Shown here: in pieces, positions 45,755 to 53,401 of the stretch
Layout: every line of letters starts with the position of its first letter
How positions within the stretch are numbered: position 1 is the stretch's first letter
Assembly: GCF_051958935.1 (NCBI RefSeq)
Contig: NZ_JBQCFP010000129.1
Location: 4,343-68,342, forward strand
Length of the DNA: 64,000 nt
Origin: Dokdonella_A sp051958935
GTDB lineage: Bacteria; Pseudomonadota; Gammaproteobacteria; Xanthomonadales; Rhodanobacteraceae
Direction of reading: 5' to 3'
Notes under the pieces: model-generated
Told to the model about the DNA's origin: nothing
Seen by the model: only the letters and a program-made list of their open reading frames with translations
The model's database searches: none
Made by a program: the position numbers and the translations under genes

Positions 45755-46443
45755 GCCGGCGTCCTCCGCCACGGCGCGCCGCCCGCGATGAAGGTGGCGG
45801 CCGCGCTCGCGCCGAGCGCCACGACGAGCGAGACCAGCGCGAGGCGATGCACGCCGGGCATGCCGCCCGGCGTGTTGAGCAGTTCGTAGATCGCGATCGG
45901 CAGCGTGCGCGTCTCGCCCGGGATGTTCGACACGAAGCTGATCGTCGCACCGAACTCGCCGAATGCGCGCGCGAATGCGAGCACGCAACCGGCCGCGATG
46001 CCGCGCAGCGACAACGGCAGCGTGATCGTCGCGAAGCGCCGCCAGGCACCTGCACCGAGCGTCTCGGCGGCCGCCTCGAGGCGACGGTCGACGTTGTCGA
46101 ACGCGACGCGGACGGTCAGCACGAGCAGCGGGAAACCCATCACCGCGGCCGCGATCACCGCACCGGTCCAGCGGAACGCGACGACGATGCCGGCCTGCTC
46201 GAGCAATGCGCCGAGGGGTCCGTGGCGCCCGAGCAGAGCGAGCAGCGCATACCCGGTGACGACCGGCGGCAGGATCAGCGGCAGGAACAGCAGCGATTCG
46301 AGCAGCAGTCGGCCGCGGAAACGCCGGCGAGACATCATCCAGGCGAGCGCGAGCGCGAACGGCAGCGAGGCAAGCACGCTGAGCAGGGCGACGCGCAGGC
46401 TGAGCGCGAGTGCCTGCCATTCGTCGGGCGCGAGCATGTTCAC
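45751..46443 (-). CDS. modB: molybdate ABC transporter permease
   Basis: Inner-membrane permease of 230 residues with about five to six helices. It has the binding-protein-dependent transport signature EAAAETLGAGAWRRFATITLPLSLRGIAAG (EAA loop, quoted in parts) and ModB-type FGATISFVSNIPGETRTLPIAIYE. The N-terminal MNMLAPDEWQALALSLRVA matches ModB. ATG at 46443 or the in-frame ATG at 46437. The gap to modA is 66 bp. Confidence 0.93.
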   Translation of the reverse strand: MNMLAPDEWQALALSLRVALLSVLASLPFALALAWMMSRRRFRGRLLLESLLFLPLILPPVVTGYALLALLGRHGPLGALLEQAGIVVAFRWTGAVIAAAVMGFPLLVLTVRVAFDNVDRRLEAAAETLGAGAWRRFATITLPLSLRGIAAGCVLAFARAFGEFGATISFVSNIPGETRTLPIAIYELLNTPGGMPGVHRLALVSLVVALGASAAATFIAGGAPWRRTPA

Positions 46444-46509
46444 GGCCGCGTCGTCCGGCCCGCCGCGCGAGCGGCGCCGTGCTGGGCGGGCACCCGGACC
46501 GGTTGCCGG

Positions 46510-47301
46510 TTACTTCGGCGGTGCATCGAAGCCATGGTCGCGGAAGATCGCCTGTCCCGCCGGAGCGTGCAACAGCTCGAGCAGCTTGCGTGCGGCAGGC
46601 GTGTCGTGGCCGGCGAGGATCGCGGCGGGGTAGACGATCGGTGCGTGGGTCGCGTCCGGGAAGGTCGCGACGACGCGCACGGCGGGCTCGGACACCGCGT
46701 CGGAGCGGTAGACGATGCCGAGCGCGGCCTCGCCGCGCGCGACGAAGTTGAGCGCGGCGCGCACGTTGTCGGCCGACACGACGCGCGCGGCGACCGCGTC
46801 CCACGCGCCGAGTCGCGTCAGCGCGGCCTTGGCGTACTTGCCCGCGGGCACGCTGTTCGGCTCGGCCAGCGCGAGGTGGCCGTCCTCGCCGAGTGCGGCC
46901 GCGAGCGCGAAGCCGGGCGCGACGTCGAGTTTCACCGTGTGCTCCTTCGGCGCGACCAGCACGAGCGCGTTGCCGACGAGATTCGCGCGCGTGCCCTCGA
47001 CGAGGAGCTTGCGCTGCTCGACATGGTCCATCCAGTCCTGGTCGGCGGAGACGAACAGCGCGGCCGGCGCGCCCGCCTCGATTTGCCTTGCGAGCTGCGA
47101 ACTCGCCGCGTAACTCGCTTTCGCGCCGAGTGCCACGGCTTGCGGCGTCGAAAGGATCGCGTCGAGCGACGGCTTGAGGCTCGCCGCGGCGAACACCAGC
47201 AGCTCGTCCGCGCGCGCAGGGGATCCTGCGAGCAACGCGAATGCGAGCAGGCCGTGCAGGGCGAGGCGCAGCAGGCGGCCCGGGCGTGGTGCGTGACGCA
47301 T
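46510..47301 (-). CDS. modA: molybdate-binding periplasmic protein
   Basis: Periplasmic substrate-binding protein of 263 residues delivering molybdate or tungstate to ModBC. The signal peptide is about residues 1-30 (LALHGLLAFALLAGSPARA). The mature protein has VFAAASLKPSLDAI, YAASSQLARQIEAGAPA, NALVLVAP, LALAEPNSVPAGKYA and GIVYRSDA, all family landmarks. ATG at 47301 with AAGGAG 8 nt upstream. The upstream frame runs on but lacks homology. A ModE-box-like palindrome is 16 bp before the ATG. Confidence 0.94.
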   Translation of the reverse strand: MRHAPRPGRLLRLALHGLLAFALLAGSPARADELLVFAAASLKPSLDAILSTPQAVALGAKASYAASSQLARQIEAGAPAALFVSADQDWMDHVEQRKLLVEGTRANLVGNALVLVAPKEHTVKLDVAPGFALAAALGEDGHLALAEPNSVPAGKYAKAALTRLGAWDAVAARVVSADNVRAALNFVARGEAALGIVYRSDAVSEPAVRVVATFPDATHAPIVYPAAILAGHDTPAARKLLELLHAPAGQAIFRDHGFDAPPK

Positions 47302-47317
47302 CCGGCGTGCTCCTTTT

Positions 47318-47341
47318 CGATATTCCCGGTAGAACATAACG
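47318..47341. promoter_or_regulatory. ModE-box-like site in the modA/modE intergenic region
   Basis: CGATAT at 47318 and ATAACG at 47336-47341 are separated by 12 bp, the same geometry as the known E. coli modA operator (CGTTAT-12 bp-ATAACG). It lies just upstream of modA and 131 bp before the divergent modE. The spacer ends in GAAC, as does the spacer of the second site at 47877. Confidence 0.65.
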
Positions 47342-47472
47342 CCAGTCGGCTCGGCGCGCGAGTCGCCACCGTGCGCCGATGCGGCGACGAGCGGCCGGCA
47401 TCCGCGCGGCGGCGTGGACGCGCTCGCGACGCGCGCGCATGATCGCCCTTCCGTGTCCGCACGAGCGCCGCG

Positions 47473-47835
47473 ATGGCCCGCACGAAGCCGCCTGCATCGA
47501 TCCACCTGCGCGTGATGCCGGCGCCCGGCGTCGCGCTCGGGCCCGGCAAATGCGACCTGCTCGCGGGTATCCGCGAGACCGGGTCGATCGCGGCCGCAGG
47601 CCGGCGCATGCGCATGAGCTATCGCCGTGCGTGGCAGCTCGTCGAGGAACTGAACCGGAGTTTCCGCGGCCCGCTGGTCGAGGCGAGCAAGGGCGGCAGC
47701 GGTGGCGGTGGCGCGCGCCTGACGCGCCTCGGCGACAGCGTGCTCGACCGCTACGAGCGCATGCGCGTGGCCGCCGACGCGGCCGTAGCGACCGACCTCG
47801 CCGCCCTGCGGCGACTCGTCGCACGCGACGACTGA
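47473..47835 (+). CDS. ModE-like regulator, DNA-binding domain only
   Basis: Winged-helix regulator of 120 residues matching the N-terminal LysR-like DNA-binding domain of ModE (GKCDLLAGIRETGSIAAAGRRMRMSYRRAW in parts, then VEELNRSFRGPLVEASKGGSGGGGARLT, LGDSVLDRYERM). The C-terminal tandem Mop domains that bind molybdate in E. coli ModE (262 residues) are absent. It is divergent from modABC and upstream of a porin gene on the same strand. It is the obvious candidate to bind both palindromes here. Confidence 0.88.
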   Translation: MARTKPPASIHLRVMPAPGVALGPGKCDLLAGIRETGSIAAAGRRMRMSYRRAWQLVEELNRSFRGPLVEASKGGSGGGGARLTRLGDSVLDRYERMRVAADAAVATDLAALRRLVARDD

Positions 47836-47876
47836 CCGCGCGACATTCGACCGCGGCAGAGGCGCGCATCGCCGTG

Positions 47877-47910
47877 CCTTGCGATATATCCGTGCGAACA
47901 TATCGCAAGG
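47877..47910. promoter_or_regulatory. perfect ModE-box-like palindrome upstream of the porin gene
   Basis: CCTTGCGATAT (47877-47887) and ATATCGCAAGG (47900-47910) are exact 11-bp inverted repeats with a 12-bp spacer, ATCCGTGCGAAC. The core CGATAT-12 bp-ATATCG has the same spacing as the site before modA, and both spacers share CCG...GAAC. It is 92 bp upstream of the porin ATG and 42 bp after the modE stop. Confidence 0.75.
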
Positions 47911-48001
47911 TCGACCGGCATGTCGTTAGAACCAGCGGTCAGTTCCGCCATGGCGTGCCGCGGCACAGCATCTTTCGCACTTCCACGGGGACACGAGCGC
48001 C

Positions 48002-49195
48002 ATGAACCAGGCAAGCCTGCGCGCGACGATCGCGCTACTCCTCGCCGCCGCGCCCGCGCCGGCGAGCGCCTACGACCGCGAAGACTGGCCGGTGCACTAC
48101 ACGTTCGGCGACGGCACGGACGTCGGCCTGACCGCCGTCTACCGCTACGACATCAACCAGTTCAGCGAGGATCGCCGGGCCGGCGGCAGCGCCGCGTTCG
48201 AGGATTCGCACACGAACCGGCGCAAGGAACTCGGCCTCACCCTGAGGAAGAAGGGCGTGTACGAGGCGATCGTCGACTACGAGTACCAGGGCAAGAGCTG
48301 GCTCGACACCAACGTGCGCGTGCAGTCCAGGCCGTTCCTCGGCACCGACATCGGCGCATTCCGTTTCGGCTACTCGAAGACGCCGGTGTCGTTCGAAGGC
48401 GTGACCGGCACCAAGGCGACCTCGTTCCTCGAACTCGCGTTGCCTGCGCAGGCGATCTTCGAAGGCCGTCGCACGGGCATCGACTGGCAGTTCGAGCGCC
48501 CCGCTTACATCGTCAACCTCGGCTACTACTGGGGCCAGGACCTGCTCGGCGACAACGACGGCACGACCGTCGGCGGTCGCGTCGCGTGGACGCCGCGCAA
48601 GGCCGAGGGCGACGTCGTCCACCTCGGCTTCTCGACATCGCGCGAGGATCGCGACGGCACCACCGATGGGCGCGGCGTGCACCACGATCCGAGCGTGCGC
48701 CTGTCGACGCCGCCGGAGACGGGACTGACGCCCGTGCGCCTGGTCGACACGGGCTCGCTGTCGAAAGCCGACCGAGTCGATCGCAGCGGCTTCGAGGCAC
48801 TGTGGATAGCAGGCCCGTGGTCGGTGCAGGGCGAGCTGTTGCGCGCCGACGTGTCGCGCTTCGGCGGCAACCCGGACTTCGCGGCCAGCGGCGGCTACGT
48901 GTTCGGCAGCTGGGTGCTCACCGGGGAGTCACGACCGTACAGTGGCGGGAATGTCGGCAACATCAAGCCGAAAGGCCGCTGGGGCGCGTGGGAATTGCTG
49001 CTGCGCTACAGCGCGCTCGATCTGAACGATGGCCCCGTCCGCGGCGGCAAGGAACACGACTGGACGCTCGGTGCGAACTGGTACCTGACCCAGCACTTCA
49101 AGTTCCAGGCGAACTACATCCAGGCGACCAGCGACAAGGGCAACCTCTCGCTCGACCCTCGCATCTTCGAACTGCGCGCGCAGATCCAGTTCTGA
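48002..49195 (+). CDS. OprO/OprP-like outer-membrane porin, probably for oxyanions
   Basis: A predicted 397-residue beta-barrel. The signal peptide (about 1-23) is followed by alternating strands (HYTFGDGTDVGLTAVYRYDINQF, IVDYEYQGKSW, FRFGYSKTPVSFEG) and ends in the outer-membrane signature LRAQIQF. The N-terminal and central segments (RPFLGTDIGAFRFGYSKTPVS; WELLLRYSALDLNDG) match the phosphate-selective porin O/P family. The position behind a ModE-like gene and a ModE-box suggests a role in molybdate or related oxyanion entry. That role is inference; family substrates are phosphate and polyphosphate. Confidence 0.8.
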   Translation: MNQASLRATIALLLAAAPAPASAYDREDWPVHYTFGDGTDVGLTAVYRYDINQFSEDRRAGGSAAFEDSHTNRRKELGLTLRKKGVYEAIVDYEYQGKSWLDTNVRVQSRPFLGTDIGAFRFGYSKTPVSFEGVTGTKATSFLELALPAQAIFEGRRTGIDWQFERPAYIVNLGYYWGQDLLGDNDGTTVGGRVAWTPRKAEGDVVHLGFSTSREDRDGTTDGRGVHHDPSVRLSTPPETGLTPVRLVDTGSLSKADRVDRSGFEALWIAGPWSVQGELLRADVSRFGGNPDFAASGGYVFGSWVLTGESRPYSGGNVGNIKPKGRWGAWELLLRYSALDLNDGPVRGGKEHDWTLGANWYLTQHFKFQANYIQATSDKGNLSLDPRIFELRAQIQF

Positions 49196-49218
49196 ACACG
49201 CGCGGGCAACCTGCACGA

Positions 49219-49247
49219 GGGGTGCGCAGGCACGCCTGCGCAGCCCC
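49219..49247. terminator. hairpin between porin and lipase genes
   Basis: GGGGTGCGCAGGC (49219-49231) pairs with GCCTGCGCAGCCCC (49234-49247) with one bulged base. There is no T-run. It lies between two convergent genes and probably serves both. Confidence 0.45.
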
Positions 49248-49252
49248 GGGGT

Positions 49253-50449
49253 TCAGCCTTGCGCGAACCATGCATGGAGCTGCTCGTACACGCGCGGGTC
49301 GGTCGTGAGCTCCATGTGGCCCATGCGGGTGAACACCGTGCGGCTCCCTTCCGGAAGCGCCGCTCGATGCCGTGCGGTGGTGCCTGCGAGCGCGCTCGAT
49401 ATGGGAACAAGGCCATCGCCGATCCATTCGGGGACGGCGCCGGCGCTCCGCGCGGCCAGCGTCGCGGCGACGAGATGCCAGCGCACGCGGTCGGCGAACG
49501 GCAACGGGCACGGGGCCTGCGTGCCGGCGCCGTCTTCGCGATCGAGGTCGCTCGCCCAGCCCGCGCGCAGGTCCTTGACGCCGGCGCTGCGCACGTCCGC
49601 GACCGCGGCGAGCGCGCGGGTGACGGGCGTTGCGGCGAGCAGCCTCGGGAATGAGCTTCCGACGCGCTCGAGTGGAGCGCCCCGATGCGGCGTCCCGAGG
49701 CAGGCGACGGCGTCGAGGTCGCCTGCCCAGTCGAGCCGGTGGCGCCGTGCGTGTTCGCACGCGCTGCGGCAGACGAGGCCCCCCATGCTGTGGCCGACCA
49801 GCAGCAGGCGTCGCGGCAGGCGCGTACGCGATTCGTGCAATGCCTGCAGCAGCAGCGACAGGTCGCGGCCGTTGGCGGAAATACGCCGCCCGCTGTTGTA
49901 GCGCAGTTGCAGCGCGTGGGCCGGGAGATCGCGTTCGAGACGTTCGCCGAACCCCGCGCCATCGGCGCCGCGCCAGTGCAGGTCGTTCATGCCGAGGCCG
50001 TGCACGAACAGCACGATGCTGCCGCCTGCCGCATCGATCGCCTGTTGCAGTCGTGCGGAACGGGCATCGAGGACATCGCCGTCGCGGCACAGGCTCATCG
50101 GCAATGCGAGTGGATTCGCGCTTGCTTCGAGGTGGTCGCCGATCGCGCCGTTGAGTGCGGCGAGCCACGCGAGGGGGCCCGCGCCGACCCGCCGGTCCGC
50201 GCCAGGTGCACGCGCATCCCCGAGCAGGGCGGCGAGCCCCTCGTTGCCGCGGCGGACGACGGCGGCGACGTCGCGGACGCGCGCATAGGTGAAGCGGGTC
50301 GCGCCCATCAGGAGAGTGCCGCCGGGCACTCGGTCGGCAATGCCGCCGGCGATCGCCAGATGCGTCTGTTCGACGGCCGCGATGGCCCCGATCAAGCCCT
50401 CACCGGCGAGCTGGGCCGCGCCACGCAGCCATGTCGCGTTCGAGTCCAT
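49253..50449 (-). CDS. alpha/beta hydrolase, triacylglycerol lipase-like
   Basis: A 398-residue probable serine hydrolase without a clear signal peptide. The oxyanion region is LFVHGLGMNDLHW and the nucleophile elbow is GHSMGGLVCRSA. The loop DAVACLGTPHRGAPLER and the acid region WIGDGLVPISSAL are as in PGAP1/lipase-like proteins. A final HMELTTDPRVYEQLHAWF carries the likely catalytic histidine. The first 150 residues are a helical domain of unknown role. ATG at 50449 (MDSNATWLRG) was chosen because the upstream 32 codons lack homology features. Confidence 0.82.
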   Translation of the reverse strand: MDSNATWLRGAAQLAGEGLIGAIAAVEQTHLAIAGGIADRVPGGTLLMGATRFTYARVRDVAAVVRRGNEGLAALLGDARAPGADRRVGAGPLAWLAALNGAIGDHLEASANPLALPMSLCRDGDVLDARSARLQQAIDAAGGSIVLFVHGLGMNDLHWRGADGAGFGERLERDLPAHALQLRYNSGRRISANGRDLSLLLQALHESRTRLPRRLLLVGHSMGGLVCRSACEHARRHRLDWAGDLDAVACLGTPHRGAPLERVGSSFPRLLAATPVTRALAAVADVRSAGVKDLRAGWASDLDREDGAGTQAPCPLPFADRVRWHLVAATLAARSAGAVPEWIGDGLVPISSALAGTTARHRAALPEGSRTVFTRMGHMELTTDPRVYEQLHAWFAQG

Positions 50450-50612
50450 CCGCACGGTATGCCACGGATGGGTGGAGCAAATGCACGATTCCGGCCGGGC
50501 CAGGCCTTCAGGCAGGGTGCCGTCCGTCACCCCGACCGAAGGCACGCGCGCGCGTTAAACCATCCGGCGATCCTCTGCATCGAAGGGCCGACACCCGAGA
50601 GGAGGATTGCGC

Positions 50613-51368
50613 ATGTTCCGTTTTGCCTGCACGGCGGCGTTCGCGCTCGCCGGTATTTCCGTCGCGCATGCCGGGATCGACCTGCACGGCGCCGACTGCG
50701 GCCTGCACAGCGACTACTCGATGGCGATCAAGCCGGATGCGCTCGTGTTCACGCGCAATGGCGGGCCGGCGGCCGAAATCGTCATCGCGCACGGCACCCT
50801 GCGCGTCGACGGTCGCGAGATCGAACTCGGCACCGCCGACCGCGAGCGCGTGCTCGGCATCGAGCATGGCGTGCGCGACGTGCTGCCGCAGGTGCGCGAG
50901 ATCGCGCACGACGCAATCCAGATCGCATTCGACGCCGTCACCGAAGTGTCGGGCGCATTCGCCAAGGACGCCGAGACCGCGCGCGCGAGCGCACAGCGAC
51001 TCGCGCGCGTGTCGGCGGACGTCCATCGCCAGATCGACGCGAACGAAAACCTCTCGGCGTGGAAGTACGAGGATCTCGATCGGCTCATCGCCGAGGGCGT
51101 CGGCACGCTCGTCGCCGAAGTCGTCGGCAACGTCGCCGGCCAGGCCGTCAGCGTCGCCCTCAGCGGCGACGAAAAGGCCGCCGCCGAACTCCAGGCGCGC
51201 GCGGACGGCATCGACGACAAGGTCGAGCGCATCGTCGCCAAGCGCAGCAAGGAGCTCGAAACGCGGGCCAGCAGCGTGTGCGCGCGCCTGCGCACCCTCG
51301 CGCGGCTGGAGGCCGAACTCGAGGCGCGGCCGCTCGGGCGCCGCCTCGACCTCGTGCGCGTCGACTGA
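50613..51368 (+). CDS. DUF2884 family exported protein (YggN-like)
   Basis: A 251-residue periplasmic protein. The signal peptide is about 1-22 (FACTAAFALAGISVAHAG). It then has the DUF2884 pattern of an N-terminal LVFTRNGGPAAEIVIAHGTLRVDGREI and a helical C-terminal part with Ala-rich segments and two cysteines at the extremities (CGLHSD, VCARLR). ATG at 50613 has a perfect GGAGGA 6 nt upstream. Function unknown. A hairpin follows the stop. Confidence 0.85.
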   Translation: MFRFACTAAFALAGISVAHAGIDLHGADCGLHSDYSMAIKPDALVFTRNGGPAAEIVIAHGTLRVDGREIELGTADRERVLGIEHGVRDVLPQVREIAHDAIQIAFDAVTEVSGAFAKDAETARASAQRLARVSADVHRQIDANENLSAWKYEDLDRLIAEGVGTLVAEVVGNVAGQAVSVALSGDEKAAAELQARADGIDDKVERIVAKRSKELETRASSVCARLRTLARLEAELEARPLGRRLDLVRVD

Positions 51369-51379
51369 ACCGCGCCACT

Positions 51380-51408
51380 GCGGCGACGGCAGCGGGTGCC
51401 GTCGTCGC
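51380..51408 (+). terminator. hairpin after the DUF2884 gene
   Basis: GCGGCGACGGCA (51380-51391) pairs with TGCCGTCGTCGC (51397-51408) around a 5-nt loop, with one mismatch. There is no T-run. It lies 12 bp after the stop codon. Confidence 0.4.
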
Positions 51409-51503
51409 GGCCCGGCGCGCGCTCTCGCGACGGCGGAACATTCCTGCGCGCGCGTGCGCGATTGCCTGATGCAACTTGCGGGGCGGCACACTAGCATTGC
51501 GCG

Positions 51504-53324
51504 ATGGCATCGCGCGCAGAACAGGTTCTCCAGTCCGTCTTCGGTTATCCCGCGTTCCGCGGCGAGCAGCAGGCGATCATCGAACACGTGGCCGGTGGCG
51601 GCGACGCGCTGGTCCTGATGCCGACCGGCGGCGGCAAGTCGCTGTGCTACCAGATTCCCGCGCTGCTGCGCGACGGCTGCGCGATCGTCGTGTCGCCACT
51701 GATCGCTCTGATGCAGGACCAGGTCGACGCGCTGCGCCAGCTCGGCGTCGAAGCGGCGTTCCTCAATTCGAGCCTCGACGCCGCGGCCCAGCGCGAGGTC
51801 GAGCGGCGCTTCGCCGAGGGAGCGCTGAAACTGCTCTACGTCGCGCCCGAGCGCCTGCTCACCGAGCGTTGCCTCGACCTCGTCGCGCGTGCCGGGGTCG
51901 CGTTGTTCGCGATCGACGAGGCGCATTGCGTATCGCAGTGGGGGCACGACTTCCGCCCCGAATACCGCCAGCTGACCCTGCTGCACGAACGCTTCCCGTC
52001 GATTCCGCGCATCGCGCTCACCGCGACCGCCGACGCGCCGACGCGGCGCGAGATCGTCGAGCGCCTCGCGCTCGAGTCCGCGCGTGAATTCGTCGCCAGC
52101 TTCGACCGACCCAACATCCGCTATCGCGTGGTCGAGAAGGACGATGCGCGTCGACAGCTCAAAGATTTCCTCGGCGCGCATGCGGGCGAGTCGGGCATCG
52201 TCTATTGCCTGTCGCGCCGCAAGGTCGACGACATCGCCGAATGGCTCGCCGGCGAGGGCGTCACCGCGCTGCCGTACCACGCCGGCATGGATGCCGGCCT
52301 GCGTGCGCGCAACCAGCAGCGCTTCCTGCGCGAGGACGGCGTCGTGATGGTCGCGACGATCGCGTTCGGCATGGGCATCGACAAGCCCGACGTGCGATTC
52401 GTCGCGCATGTCGACCTGCCCAAGAGCATGGAAGGCTACTACCAGGAGACCGGGCGCGCCGGACGCGACGGCCTGCCCGCCGACGCGTGGCTTTGCTATG
52501 GCCTCGCCGACGTCGTCACACTGGCGCAGTTCATCGCGCAGTCCGAGTCGGGCGAGGAACGCAAGCGCGTCGAGCGGCGCAAGCTCGACGAACTCCTCGG
52601 CTACGCGGAGACGACCGCATGCCGGCGCCAGCGGCTGCTCGCCTATTTCGGCGAGACACTCGGCGAGCCATGCGGCAATTGCGACAACTGCCTGGATCCG
52701 CCCGAGACCTGGGATGCGAGCATCGTCGCGCAGAAGGCGCTCTCGTGCGTGTATCGCACCGGCCAACGCTTCGGCGTCGGCCATCTCACGGCGGTGCTGC
52801 GCGGCGAAGCCGACGACCGGGTGCGGAGCCTCGGGCACGACCGGCTCAGCACGTACGGCGTCGGCACCGAACTCGACAAGCAGCAATGGCGCGGCGTGTT
52901 CCGCCAACTCGTCGCGACCGGCCTGCTCACGCCGGACGACGAGGGCTACGGCACGTTGCGACTCACCCCGGCGAGCCGCGCGGTGCTGCGCGGCGAGCAG
53001 CCGGTGCACCTGCGCCGGCAGGCCGATCGCGGCGAGCGGCGCGCACGCCGGCAGCAGGCGCGCGGCGATCGCGCACGCACGAGCCTCGACATTGCGACGC
53101 ACGAGGCGCCGCTGTGGGACGCGTTGCGCGGCCTGCGCGCGCGACTGGCGAAAGAGCAGGGCGTGCCTGCCTACGTGATCTTCCACGACGCGACCCTGCT
53201 CGCGATGCTGCGCGAGCGTCCGCAGACGTTGGGCGCACTCGGCGCGATCAGCGGCGTCGGCGAGCGCAAGCTCGAGCGCTACGGCGAAGCCTTCCTCGAC
53301 GCGTTGAACGCGCGCGCGGCCTGA
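51504..53324 (+). CDS. recQ: ATP-dependent DNA helicase RecQ
   Basis: 3'-5' DNA helicase of recombination repair, 606 residues. Helicase motifs are FRGEQQAIIEH, MPTGGGKSLCYQ (Walker A), AIDEAHCVSQWGHDFRPEY (motif II and aromatic-rich loop), LTATADAPTRREI, and QETGRAGRDGLPA (motif VI). A zinc-binding domain has C-x(n)-GEPCGNCDNC at about 375-400. The winged helix (about 405-515) is followed by an HRDC domain (about 535-606: PLWDALRGLRARLAKEQGVPAYVIF in parts). ATG at 51504. Confidence 0.97.
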   Translation: MASRAEQVLQSVFGYPAFRGEQQAIIEHVAGGGDALVLMPTGGGKSLCYQIPALLRDGCAIVVSPLIALMQDQVDALRQLGVEAAFLNSSLDAAAQREVERRFAEGALKLLYVAPERLLTERCLDLVARAGVALFAIDEAHCVSQWGHDFRPEYRQLTLLHERFPSIPRIALTATADAPTRREIVERLALESAREFVASFDRPNIRYRVVEKDDARRQLKDFLGAHAGESGIVYCLSRRKVDDIAEWLAGEGVTALPYHAGMDAGLRARNQQRFLREDGVVMVATIAFGMGIDKPDVRFVAHVDLPKSMEGYYQETGRAGRDGLPADAWLCYGLADVVTLAQFIAQSESGEERKRVERRKLDELLGYAETTACRRQRLLAYFGETLGEPCGNCDNCLDPPETWDASIVAQKALSCVYRTGQRFGVGHLTAVLRGEADDRVRSLGHDRLSTYGVGTELDKQQWRGVFRQLVATGLLTPDDEGYGTLRLTPASRAVLRGEQPVHLRRQADRGERRARRQQARGDRARTSLDIATHEAPLWDALRGLRARLAKEQGVPAYVIFHDATLLAMLRERPQTLGALGAISGVGERKLERYGEAFLDALNARAA

Positions 53325-53401
53325 GCGGCGCCGGCGCGGCATGTCCGAACCGCAACCGGTTCGGCGTTCCCCGTCACCGTCCGCACTCAGGAATCCGCGT
53401 C

